Assembly: GCA_016212195.1 (NCBI GenBank)
Contig: JACRGW010000020.1
Coordinates: forward strand, 1 to 7,113
DNA: 7,113 nt
Direction: 5' to 3'
Origin: Nitrospirota bacterium
Lineage (GTDB): Bacteria > Nitrospirota > Thermodesulfovibrionia > JACRGW01
The stretch's first letter is position 1. Each line of letters opens with the position of its first letter. The notes beneath the pieces were generated by a model. It worked only from the letters and a program-made list of their open reading frames with translations. It was not told where the DNA came from and searched no databases. Both the position numbers and the translations under genes were made by a program. Below, piece by piece: positions 1 through 5,726 of the stretch.

Positions 1-864
1 AGGTTCTACCATATCACAAGGAGTGGTTACTTTTTTGCCGAATTCCGTTGGATAGGGATAGGATATAAGAACAGGTTCGATCTTTGCACCGCGGTCGTGG
101 AGGTTAACACTCAGGATATTGATTGCAAGGTTTACCATACGCAGATCAATTCCCGTAACCTCTACGAGTATATTCTTCGTCCCAGTCTTTACCTCACCTA
201 TTTCCCTGCTATTAATAATAGGAGGGAAGGACAGTACCTGGACATTGCTGTCGATAAGAACAGGGTATTTTTTGAAGTTACTCACAATTGATCCATATAT
301 GATTCCTTTTGGATGTCTCTCAAGTATTTCCTTCAGGTTCATCCTTTCGTCCATACCTAACGGTATGAAGGAAACCCTATCCGGTTCCGCAAGCATATAA
401 TTTACAGGGAAGAGAATCCTGTCAAGTTCATAAATCCCGACAGAGACCATCCTGCGCTTCCGGCCAAAGATCTCTGAGAGTTTGTCCTGGGACTGAATTA
501 TCTGGACAAGGAAATCCTCGTTCATCCTGAGCCCGAGGACAGCACAGGCTGAAATATAAGGCCTGACCTGCTTCATCTCCCTCGAAACCTTAATCTCCCT
601 TAAATGTTTTTTCCTCACACCCAAAAATGGATAGTTAATTGGTTTTCCTGAAAGGTAGGTCCTCATCTGTCTGGCTATTCCTTCTACAGACCAGAGGTCA
701 GGTCTGTTACTGTCCGAAAGTTCTATTTTGAGACTATCCGTTTCAATGTTATATTCCTTCAATTCAGCCTTTGCGAGGGAAAGATATTCTTCGAGGTGAG
801 AACGGGTAAGTCTCTTTCGAAAGAGCCTCTCAAGGTCTTTCTTTTTTATATCTACTGTTGCCAT
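1..864 (-). CDS. pheT: Phenylalanyl-tRNA synthetase beta subunit, archaeal/eukaryotic type (N-terminal 288 codons, runs off the window)
   Basis: Beta subunit of the alpha2-beta2 enzyme that charges tRNA-Phe; in this family it carries the B3/4 editing domain. I translated the minus strand from 864 and found it open to base 1. The start MATVDIKKKDLERLF, the RPDLWSVEGIARQMR segment (residues 54-68), GRKRRMVSVGIYELDRI (134-150), SFPPIINS (212-219) and TKNILVEVTGID (229-240) match archaeal/eukaryotic PheT. The long bacterial form with its EMAP-like tRNA-binding domain is not matched. Residues about 1-80 are the N-terminal domain and about 95-265 the B3/4 region; the catalytic-like and later domains lie outside. 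ATG at 864 directly abuts the pheS TAG (865-867), with only a weak AGG 6 nt upstream, so translational coupling is likely. The family call is firm; the missing C-terminus is simply cut by the window edge. Confidence 0.93.
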   Translation of the reverse strand, partial: MATVDIKKKDLERLFRKRLTRSHLEEYLSLAKAELKEYNIETDSLKIELSDSNRPDLWSVEGIARQMRTYLSGKPINYPFLGVRKKHLREIKVSREMKQVRPYISACAVLGLRMNEDFLVQIIQSQDKLSEIFGRKRRMVSVGIYELDRILFPVNYMLAEPDRVSFIPLGMDERMNLKEILERHPKGIIYGSIVSNFKKYPVLIDSNVQVLSFPPIINSREIGEVKTGTKNILVEVTGIDLRMVNLAINILSVNLHDRGAKIEPVLISYPYPTEFGKKVTTPCDMVEP

Positions 865-2448
865 CTAAAGCCTGATCTTTTTTGTCCTTATAAAATCGAG
901 ATCTCTTGAGAAAAGATCTCTTATATCATTGATATCGAGTGCTACCATTGCCATTCTGTCAAGACCGAGTCCCCAGGCGATAACCGGCACTTTTACACCC
1001 AAAGGTATAGTCACCTCAGGTCTGAATATCCCTGCACCACCAAGCTCCATCCATCCGAGTTTCGTGTGCTTTCCGTGCAGTTCAACTGATGGTTCGGTGA
1101 AAGGGAAATAGGCAGGGAGGAATCGGAATTCCTTAACCATCGCTATTTCTTCCCCCAAAAGTTTCAGGAGTCCTAAGAGGGTTCTGAAGTTGATTTCTTC
1201 TCCAAGGACGATCCCTTCGATCTGATAAAAGTCAGGGGCGTGGGTTGCATCAACTGTGTCATAGCGGAAACAACGGGCAATCGAAAAATACTTACCGGGA
1301 ATCTTCGGACCGGAGGCAAGGGTACGTGCTGAGATTGTCGTCCCCTGACTCCTGAGAATCAACCTCCGTGCCCTGTTGATATCAAAGGGGTATCTCCATC
1401 CCTTAGAGCCGGTGTTACCACCGTGGATGTGTGTTTCAGCCACCCGTGTTCCGAAGGGGCTCTCGATCTCTCTGCATTGAGATGGTTCTTTTGTGAAATA
1501 GACATCATGGATATCCCTTGCAGGATGGAACTGGGGCATATAGAGTGCATCCATATTCCAGAACTCGTTTTCGATCAGAGGTCCACGCATCTCCTCAAAT
1601 CCCATAGCAATAAACTTATATTTGACAAAATCCAGAAATTCACGATAGGGATGTTTCTTTCCTATACTGATCCTTGGAGGGCTGAGAGAGATATTGTATC
1701 TGCGGAAGGTTTTATTCTTCCATGTCCCTTCCTTTAACATCTCAGGGGTTAATTGAGAAACCTCTTCTCCGGTCTCTCCCCGTTTAAGCAGAACCGAAAG
1801 GATTGACCTGCCGTTCTCTGTCAATGAAAAGATCCTGTTTCTTTTCTCCGATATCCTGAATATACCCTTGGATTTCCCCCTCTTTCTGTGGTGGGCTTCT
1901 ATTATAGACTTATGTTCATCTGAAAGGTCATCGAGATTTAGTGACGCTTTTTCTCCAATTAATCCAATCAGATCCTGAAGTGATTCGAATTCTTCTGTAT
2001 CTTTATCTGACTTGAGTTCTAAGAATCCTCCCTGAGTTATCAGAATCACACTGGACTCTTTCAGGGTACCGAGGGCAGAGCTCACCTCTAAAGGGTCGAG
2101 ATGGAAGGTATGATTGATGTCTTTTACTGTAAAACTCCTTCCCTCACGAAGTGCAGAAAGGATCCTTATTTCAGGAATATTATTTTTATAATAATCTCCA
2201 CCTGTCTCAGTAAGAGAAACAAAGGATGTAACTTCTTCTCCATTTATCTCTATTAGACCCTTTTTTAACAGCCAGTTTGACGCCATATCAAGGCGGGACT
2301 CGTCTATCAGACCCTTATTAATGATTTCTATTGATGAGAGGACTTCCTTATCCCTGAAGCTATGGAGCAGTTTTATCTCGAGAGGATGAAGGCTCTGAAG
2401 GATTTCTTCGAGTTCGGGCTGTGTTAGACTTAAGGGTTTACGGTTCAC
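865..2448 (-). CDS. pheS: Phenylalanyl-tRNA synthetase alpha subunit, archaeal/eukaryotic type
   Basis: Catalytic subunit of PheRS (class II; attaches Phe to tRNA-Phe). At 527 aa it is much longer than the roughly 330-350 aa bacterial PheS. Residues about 1-225 look like the winged-helix-like modules of archaeal/eukaryotic PheS (for example LHPLEIKLLHSF at 20-31), not the bacterial coiled coil. The class II core occupies about 260-527: motif 1 region near 282-300 (GFEEMRGP...NMDAL), HPARDIHDVYF at 308-318, LRSQGTTISARTL at 365-377, motif 2 with FRYDTVDATHAPDFYQIEG at 394-412, and motif 3 GLGLDR at 493-498. The start is GTG at 2448, because a TGA in frame at 2452-2454 blocks anything further upstream and the next ATG is at codon 55. 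No Shine-Dalgarno sequence is visible; the start lies in a 7-bp tandem repeat 17 nt after the rplT stop. Coupling to rplT is my inference. Confidence 0.95.
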   Translation of the reverse strand: MNRKPLSLTQPELEEILQSLHPLEIKLLHSFRDKEVLSSIEIINKGLIDESRLDMASNWLLKKGLIEINGEEVTSFVSLTETGGDYYKNNIPEIRILSALREGRSFTVKDINHTFHLDPLEVSSALGTLKESSVILITQGGFLELKSDKDTEEFESLQDLIGLIGEKASLNLDDLSDEHKSIIEAHHRKRGKSKGIFRISEKRNRIFSLTENGRSILSVLLKRGETGEEVSQLTPEMLKEGTWKNKTFRRYNISLSPPRISIGKKHPYREFLDFVKYKFIAMGFEEMRGPLIENEFWNMDALYMPQFHPARDIHDVYFTKEPSQCREIESPFGTRVAETHIHGGNTGSKGWRYPFDINRARRLILRSQGTTISARTLASGPKIPGKYFSIARCFRYDTVDATHAPDFYQIEGIVLGEEINFRTLLGLLKLLGEEIAMVKEFRFLPAYFPFTEPSVELHGKHTKLGWMELGGAGIFRPEVTIPLGVKVPVIAWGLGLDRMAMVALDINDIRDLFSRDLDFIRTKKIRL

Positions 2449-2469
2449 GGTTCACAGTTCACGGTTTAC
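2435..2469. repeat. Five-copy 7-bp tandem repeat (GGTTYAC) across the rplT/pheS junction
   Basis: Five contiguous heptamers read on the plus strand as GGTTTAC (2435-2441), GGTTCAC (2442-2448), GGTTCAC (2449-2455), AGTTCAC (2456-2462) and GGTTTAC (2463-2469). On the coding strand the unit is GTGAACC, with GTAAACC at both ends. The copy at 2463-2469 contains the rplT TAA stop. The copy at 2442-2448 begins with the pheS GTG start, so the repeat also encodes the first pheS residues. No ribosome binding site is found in or beside it. Confidence 0.9.
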
Positions 2470-2822
2470 GCAGAGGTTGTCTTTGCCATCTCGGCAATCT
2501 TTGCGAAACCATCAGGATCTCTGACAGCCATATCTGCTAATACCTTCCTGTTCAGGTCTATCCCGGCAGTGCTGAGGCCTTGCATAAATCTGCTGTAAGT
2601 TATTCCATTCATTCTGGCCGCTGCGTTTATCCTCACGATCCAGAGACCTCTGAAATCTCTCTTCCTTGTCCTTCTATCTCTGTAGGCATATCTCAATGCC
2701 CTGTCAACGGCCTCTGTGGCTGTCCTGAAGAGTTTAGACTTGCCTCCAACATAACCCCTGGCAAGTTTCAGAATCTTTTTCCGTCTTCTTCTGGTCTTGT
2801 ATCCACCCTTAGCTCTTGGCAT
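2466..2822 (-). CDS. rplT: 50S ribosomal protein L20
   Basis: L20 binds 23S rRNA early in 50S assembly, and in E. coli and Bacillus it also represses its own operon. The 118-aa length equals that of E. coli L20. The very basic N-terminus (PRAKGGYKTRRRRKKILKLARGY), the RYAYRDRRTRKRDFR block around 44-58 and LWIVRINAAARMNGITYSRFM in the middle are diagnostic. The ATG at 2822 is preceded by a clear AAGGAGG about 7 nt upstream. It lies 194 bp downstream of rpmI, a large gap for this gene pair, filled by a compound palindromic repeat. Its TAA stop lies inside a 7-bp tandem repeat; the C-terminus (EMAKTTSA) looks normal, so the repeat has not damaged the protein. No L20 operator could be identified by eye. 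Confidence 0.98.
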   Translation of the reverse strand: MPRAKGGYKTRRRRKKILKLARGYVGGKSKLFRTATEAVDRALRYAYRDRRTRKRDFRGLWIVRINAAARMNGITYSRFMQGLSTAGIDLNRKVLADMAVRDPDGFAKIAEMAKTTSA

Positions 2823-2852
2823 TTTAATACCTCCTTATTGAATTTTCTTAAT

Positions 2853-3002
2853 GTCATTGAGAGGAGTCACGAGAAATCGGGATGACGAGTCAATCTTAAA
2901 CTGTCACCCTGAACTCGTTTCAGGGTCTCGAAAGATGCTGAAAAAAGTTCAGCATGACAAGTTTAAAGACGAGATTGCCACGCCCTTCGGGCTCGCAATG
3001 AC
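2853..3002. repeat. Compound MITE-like palindromic element with GTCATTG(A/C)GAG ends
   Basis: The 150-bp segment filling most of the rpmI/rplT gap begins GTCATTGAGAG (2853-2863) and ends with CTCGCAATGAC (2992-3002), inverted ends that agree at 10 of 11 positions. Inside are three palindromic parts, each bounded by GTCA/TGAC-type ends. Part one is 2853-2886. Part two is 2903-2958. Part three is the hairpin at 2974-2999 (ATTGC/GCAAT with inner GCCC-TTC-GGGC). No transposase or coding capacity is present. It resembles dispersed REP/MITE-like intergenic repeats; mobility is inferred from form only. Confidence 0.75.
2903..2958. repeat. Inner double-hairpin repeat with GTCA...TGAC ends
   Basis: This part of the compound element folds into two perfect stem-loops. 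The first is CCCTGAA (2907-2913) with TTCAGGG (2919-2925) around a 5-nt loop. The second is ATGCTGAA (2935-2942) with TTCAGCAT (2948-2955), also around a 5-nt loop. The two share the CTGAA/TTCAG core. The outer ends are GTCA (2903-2906) and TGAC (2955-2958). Either hairpin could form in the rpmI-rplT transcript; no U-run follows, so it is not a standard terminator. Confidence 0.75.
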
Positions 3003-3016
3003 AAAATTAATTTGTT

Positions 3017-3214
3017 CTATCCATATGGAAGAAGCCTCTTTATTATCGCCTCCTCGGTTTTGCCTAAGATGACGGGTCGCCTGAGGCTCCGTGTCCTCTT
3101 TGAGGACTTCCCTGTAAGGAGGTGACTCCGATAGGCCTTCTTCCTCTTTATCTTCCCTTTACCTGTGATCTTGAATCTCTTTGCAGCACCTCTGTGCGTC
3201 TTTAGTTTTGGCAT
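3017..3214 (-). CDS. rpmI: 50S ribosomal protein L35
   Basis: Small basic 50S subunit protein. The product is 65 aa, the usual length, and starts with the family hallmark MPKLKTHRGAAKRFKITGKG. It continues with KRKKAYRSHLLTGKSSKR and ends near RLLPYG. I chose the ATG at 3214 and not the in-frame ATG at 3232 for two reasons: the family begins at MPKLKTH, and a GAGGAG Shine-Dalgarno sequence (3222-3227) sits 7 nt upstream of 3214. The extra six residues from 3232 would run through that site. The TAG stop lies 14 bp before the end of the compound repeat at 3002. It follows infC by 161 bp of G/C-rich inverted repeat. Confidence 0.98.
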   Translation of the reverse strand: MPKLKTHRGAAKRFKITGKGKIKRKKAYRSHLLTGKSSKRTRSLRRPVILGKTEEAIIKRLLPYG

Positions 3215-3220
3215 AAGATT

Positions 3221-3228
3221 TCTCCTCT
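3221..3228 (-). promoter_or_regulatory. rpmI ribosome binding site (decides the start)
   Basis: The coding strand reads AGAGGAGA, ending about 7 nt before the ATG at 3214. It fixes the rpmI start there and excludes the upstream in-frame ATG at 3232. Confidence 0.85.
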
Positions 3229-3240
3229 GCATAAATTATT

Positions 3241-3336
3241 TTCCCTCCCCTTGCGGGAGGGGATTAAGGGGAGGGGAGTAAATTCCTTTTTTATCTTCAC
3301 CCCCACCCCCACCCTCCCCCGTCAAGGGGGAGGGAA
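3241..3336. repeat. C/G-block inverted repeat between infC and rpmI
   Basis: A 96-bp segment bounded by TTCCCTCCCC (3241-3250) and GGGGGAGGGAA (3326-3336). The left arm folds as CCCTCCC (3243-3249) with GGGAGGG (3255-3261). The right arm folds as CCCTCCCCC (3312-3320) with GGGGGAGGG (3326-3334) around loop GTCAA. The two arms are inverted copies of a related sequence separated by an AT-rich middle. It looks like a dispersed intergenic repeat, with no coding content and no U-run typical of a terminator. Confidence 0.75.
3300..3320 (-). other. G-quadruplex motif with 1-nt loops in the infC-rpmI transcript
   Basis: On the coding strand the order is G5-A-G3-T-G5-T-G5: four G-tracts separated by single-nucleotide loops, the class expected to be most stable. 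It would be present in the mRNA about 90 nt upstream of the rpmI start. It competes with the 3312-3334 hairpin for the same G-tracts. A second four-tract motif lies on the opposite strand at 3255-3276. Confidence 0.7.
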
Positions 3337-3375
3337 GTATAGTGTAGAATCCATTACTTCGATGAAAGTGTGCAA

Positions 3376-3882
3376 CTATTTCGGCACAAGGATAAGGATC
3401 ATATTCCTCCCTTCCAACCTTGGAGGGTGTTCAACAATCCCCATGTCTGTGACTTCCGAGGCTATCCTTTCAAGGGTTGATTTACCCATCTCCGGATAAG
3501 CCATTTCCCTGCCCCTGAACATCATAGTTATCTTTGTTCGATTTCCTGCCTCTAAGAACTTCTTGATATTCCTTATCTTAAAGTCGAGGTCATGCTCATT
3601 GATATGTGGTCTCATCTTAATCTCTTTAAGCTGTATCGTTTTCTGATGGTGCCTCGCTGAATGCTGTTTTTTTGCCTGCTCGTATTTATACTTTCCGAAA
3701 TTCATTATACGGCAGACAGGAGGATTAGCCGAAGGGGCAACTTCCACTAAATCTAAACCGGCTTCATCTGCCTTCTGTAATGCCTCCTTGCTTGACATTA
3801 TCCCGAGCTGTTTTCCATCATGTCCGATAAGCCTTAGCTCTTTTGCATTAATTCCCTTGTTGACCCTTATACCTTTTGTTAT
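3376..3882 (-). CDS. infC: Translation initiation factor IF-3, apparent AUA start
   Basis: IF3 binds the 30S subunit, prevents 50S joining and checks start-codon choice. From the first in-frame ATG (3798) the protein is only 140 aa and lacks the beginning of the N-terminal domain. Reading upstream in frame restores family sequence: TKGIRVNKGINAKELRLIG then HDGKQLGIM, as in the usual IF3 N-terminus. No ATG, GTG or TTG exists in that extension before the in-frame TGA at 3916-3918. The ATA at 3882 lies 7 nt after GGAGG and gives 168 aa, close to normal. Later blocks are DEAGLDLVEVAP, PPVCRIMNFGKYKYE, KEIKMRPHI and FRGREMAYPEMG. E. coli infC starts at AUU and is autoregulated through it, so similar control is likely here. 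The start is inferred. Confidence 0.93.
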   Translation of the reverse strand: MTKGIRVNKGINAKELRLIGHDGKQLGIMSSKEALQKADEAGLDLVEVAPSANPPVCRIMNFGKYKYEQAKKQHSARHHQKTIQLKEIKMRPHINEHDLDFKIRNIKKFLEAGNRTKITMMFRGREMAYPEMGKSTLERIASEVTDMGIVEHPPRLEGRNMILILVPK

Positions 3883-3886
3883 ATTA

Positions 3887-3894
3887 TCACCTCC
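3887..3894 (-). promoter_or_regulatory. infC ribosome binding site (decides the AUA start)
   Basis: The coding strand reads GGAGGTGA, a near-perfect Shine-Dalgarno sequence. Seven nt separate GGAGG from the ATA at 3880-3882, which is in frame with the IF3 N-terminal sequence. No standard start codon in that frame lies within reach of it. Confidence 0.85.
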
Positions 3895-3907
3895 ATGAAG
3901 TAAAATT

Positions 3908-3952
3908 AATCCCCCTCAGTCCCCCTTTACTAAAGGGGGATTTAGGGGGATT
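3908..3952. repeat. 45-bp palindrome of AATCCCCCT blocks between thrS and infC
   Basis: Two 21-nt arms (3908-3928 and 3932-3952) pair with two mismatches around a 3-nt ACT centre. Each arm has two C5 (or G5) blocks. The right arm overlaps the thrS stop codon (3951-3953), and the left arm ends 14 bp before the infC Shine-Dalgarno sequence. A hairpin in the mRNA would be very stable; it is followed by AATTTTA, a weak U-run, so partial attenuation is possible but unproven. Confidence 0.85.
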
Positions 3953-5726
3953 ATAGCTTCTCCTCTATCTCTTTCTTTAATCTCTCGATGATTTCTGGAA
4001 GAGTCATTTCCCCAAGATTCTCTCCTCCACGCTTCCTTACATTTACAGTATTCCCTTTTTTCTCCTTTTCTCCTATGATTAAAAGATAGGGGATTTTTTC
4101 GATAGAGCCTTCCCTTATCTTAAGACCAATCTTTTCATTTCTGAGATCGGCCTCTGTCCTTATCCCAATTGACCTGAGTTCATCTTTTATCTTTCTGGCA
4201 TAATCCATCTGGGAATCGGTGATAGAAAGAACCCTGACCTGGACAGGGGAGAGCCATAGAGGAAAAGCCCCTGCATAATGTTCTATTAGAACTCCGAAGA
4301 ACCTCTCAAGCGAACCCATCAGAGCCCTGTGTATCATAATGGGTTGATGTTCCTTGCCATCTTCGCCTCTGTATGTGATATCGAATCGTTCTGGAAGGTT
4401 GAAGTCCACCTGTATGGTTGAGCACTGCCATGCCCTGCCGATAGCATCCTTAACCTTTATATCTATCTTTGGACCGTAGAAGACCCCTGCACCTATATCG
4501 TTCCTGTAGGAAAGCCCTTTTTTCTCTATCGCCATTTTAAGGGCGGAAGTCGCCTTCTCCCAGTTTTCTAAAGTACCCACATATTCTTCTGGTCTTGTAG
4601 AGAGAAATATATCATATTCATGAAAACCGAAGGTCTTTAAAACGAATACGGTAAAATCTAATACCCTCTGTATTTCATCAGGAAGCTGGTCTTCCCTGCA
4701 GAAGATATGTGCATCATCCTGTGTAAAACCCCTTACCCTGAGAAGTCCATGGAGGACGCCAGAACGTTCATAGCGGTATACCGTACCAAGTTCGGCATAC
4801 CTGATGGGTAGGTTTCTGTAACTGCGAATCTCAGATTTATATATCATTATATGGAAGGGGCAGTTCATAGGTTTAAGTTCATAGTCTATATTGTCTATCT
4901 CCATCGGGGAATACATATTCTCCCTGTAGAAATCTATGTGACCGCTCTTCTTCCATAAATCAAGTTTTGCGATATGGGGGCTGTAGACAAGATCATAATC
5001 CCATCTGTAATGTTCCTCCCTCCAGAAATCTTCAATGGTCTTTCTGATTAAAGCCCCTCTGGGATGCCAGAGTATAAGTCCCGCACCTGTCTCTTCATTG
5101 ATACTGAAAAGGCCGAGTTCCCTTCCAATATTTCGGTGATCCCTCTTCTTTATCTCTTCCAACTTTTTGAGATAAGCCTCGAGGTCTTCCTCCTTTGAGA
5201 AGGAGGTGCCGTAAATCCTCTGGAGCATACGGTTCCTTTCATCACCACGCCAATAGGCGCCTGCGACACTCAGGAGTTTGAATGTCTTCACCTTTCCTGT
5301 TGAGGGAATATGGGGACCGAGGCACAGATCAACAAAGTCTCCTTCCTGGTATAAAGATACACTTTTATCCTTAATCTCTTCGATAAGTTGAATCTTGTAA
5401 GGTTCTTCTCGACTCTTAAAATAAGAGATCGCCTCTTCCCTGTCTATCTCTTTTCTCACAAAGGGTCTGTCTGCCTTTATTATCTCACGCATCCTTTCCT
5501 CGATCATTATAAGGTCTTCAGGGGTAAAGTGACGGTGATAATCAAAATCATAATAGAACCCATCCTCTATTGCAGGACCTATGGCGAGCTTGGCATCCGG
5601 GAAGAGTTCCTTTACTGCATGGGCCATAATATGGGATGTACTATGGCGGTAGACATCTCTCCCTTCCTTATCATCGAAAGTAATATGAACCTCACTATTT
5701 GCAACTTGCATGAAAAAAGGCATCAT
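3951..5726 (-). CDS. thrS: Threonyl-tRNA synthetase lacking the N-terminal TGS domain
   Basis: Class II synthetase charging tRNA-Thr. At up to 591 aa it is about 50 residues shorter than E. coli ThrRS because the TGS domain is absent. The protein begins almost directly with the editing domain: HSTSH at 28-32, and DLCLGPH at 133-139 with Cys135 and His139. The catalytic core keeps the zinc ligands Cys289 (PMNCP), His340 (DDAHIF) and His466 (MIHRAL), plus motif 2 (RYERSGVLHGLLRVRGF) and motif 3 (GSLERFFG). The anticodon-binding domain is at about 494-588. In-frame starts are the adjacent ATGs at 5726 and 5723, inside a hairpin, and ATG at 5711 just after it; none has a well-spaced Shine-Dalgarno sequence (GGAAGG lies 12 nt before 5726). 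A TAA lies in frame shortly upstream, and tRNA-Val 91 bp upstream leaves no room for a lost TGS. The function is firm; the exact start is not. Confidence 0.96.
   Translation of the reverse strand: MMPFFMQVANSEVHITFDDKEGRDVYRHSTSHIMAHAVKELFPDAKLAIGPAIEDGFYYDFDYHRHFTPEDLIMIEERMREIIKADRPFVRKEIDREEAISYFKSREEPYKIQLIEEIKDKSVSLYQEGDFVDLCLGPHIPSTGKVKTFKLLSVAGAYWRGDERNRMLQRIYGTSFSKEEDLEAYLKKLEEIKKRDHRNIGRELGLFSINEETGAGLILWHPRGALIRKTIEDFWREEHYRWDYDLVYSPHIAKLDLWKKSGHIDFYRENMYSPMEIDNIDYELKPMNCPFHIMIYKSEIRSYRNLPIRYAELGTVYRYERSGVLHGLLRVRGFTQDDAHIFCREDQLPDEIQRVLDFTVFVLKTFGFHEYDIFLSTRPEEYVGTLENWEKATSALKMAIEKKGLSYRNDIGAGVFYGPKIDIKVKDAIGRAWQCSTIQVDFNLPERFDITYRGEDGKEHQPIMIHRALMGSLERFFGVLIEHYAGAFPLWLSPVQVRVLSITDSQMDYARKIKDELRSIGIRTEADLRNEKIGLKIREGSIEKIPYLLIIGEKEKKGNTVNVRKRGGENLGEMTLPEIIERLKKEIEEKL

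Noticed and set aside
97..400. Two overlapping plus-strand reading frames in the first 400 bases
   Set aside because: Both are antisense to pheT, whose minus-strand frame is fully open and matches archaeal-type PheT.
1423..1737. Plus-strand reading frame of 104 codons inside pheS
   Set aside because: It is antisense to the catalytic core of a clearly recognised PheS and has no family-like sequence.
2449..2465. pheM/pheL-type leader peptide before pheS
   Set aside because: The 17-nt gap between rplT and pheS cannot hold a leader peptide gene plus attenuator, and no Phe-rich short frame is present.
2435..2469. CRISPR-like array
   Set aside because: The units are 7 bp and directly adjacent with no spacers, so this is a simple tandem repeat.
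2851..3072. Plus-strand reading frame of 73 codons between rplT and rpmI (contains CHPELVSGSRKMLKK)
   Set aside because: It is a translation of the palindromic repeat plus the end of rpmI in antisense. This peptide type is a common false gene made by such repeats, and it lacks a ribosome binding site and a protein family.
3215..3232. Six-codon N-terminal extension of rpmI from ATG 3232
   Set aside because: It would run through the Shine-Dalgarno sequence of the normal start and add residues not found in L35.
3879..3896. Five-codon mini reading frame (ATG GAG GTG ATA ATA TAA) overlapping the infC ribosome binding site
   Set aside because: It has no ribosome binding site of its own and arises from the Shine-Dalgarno sequence itself; noted only because its stop overlaps the AUA start.
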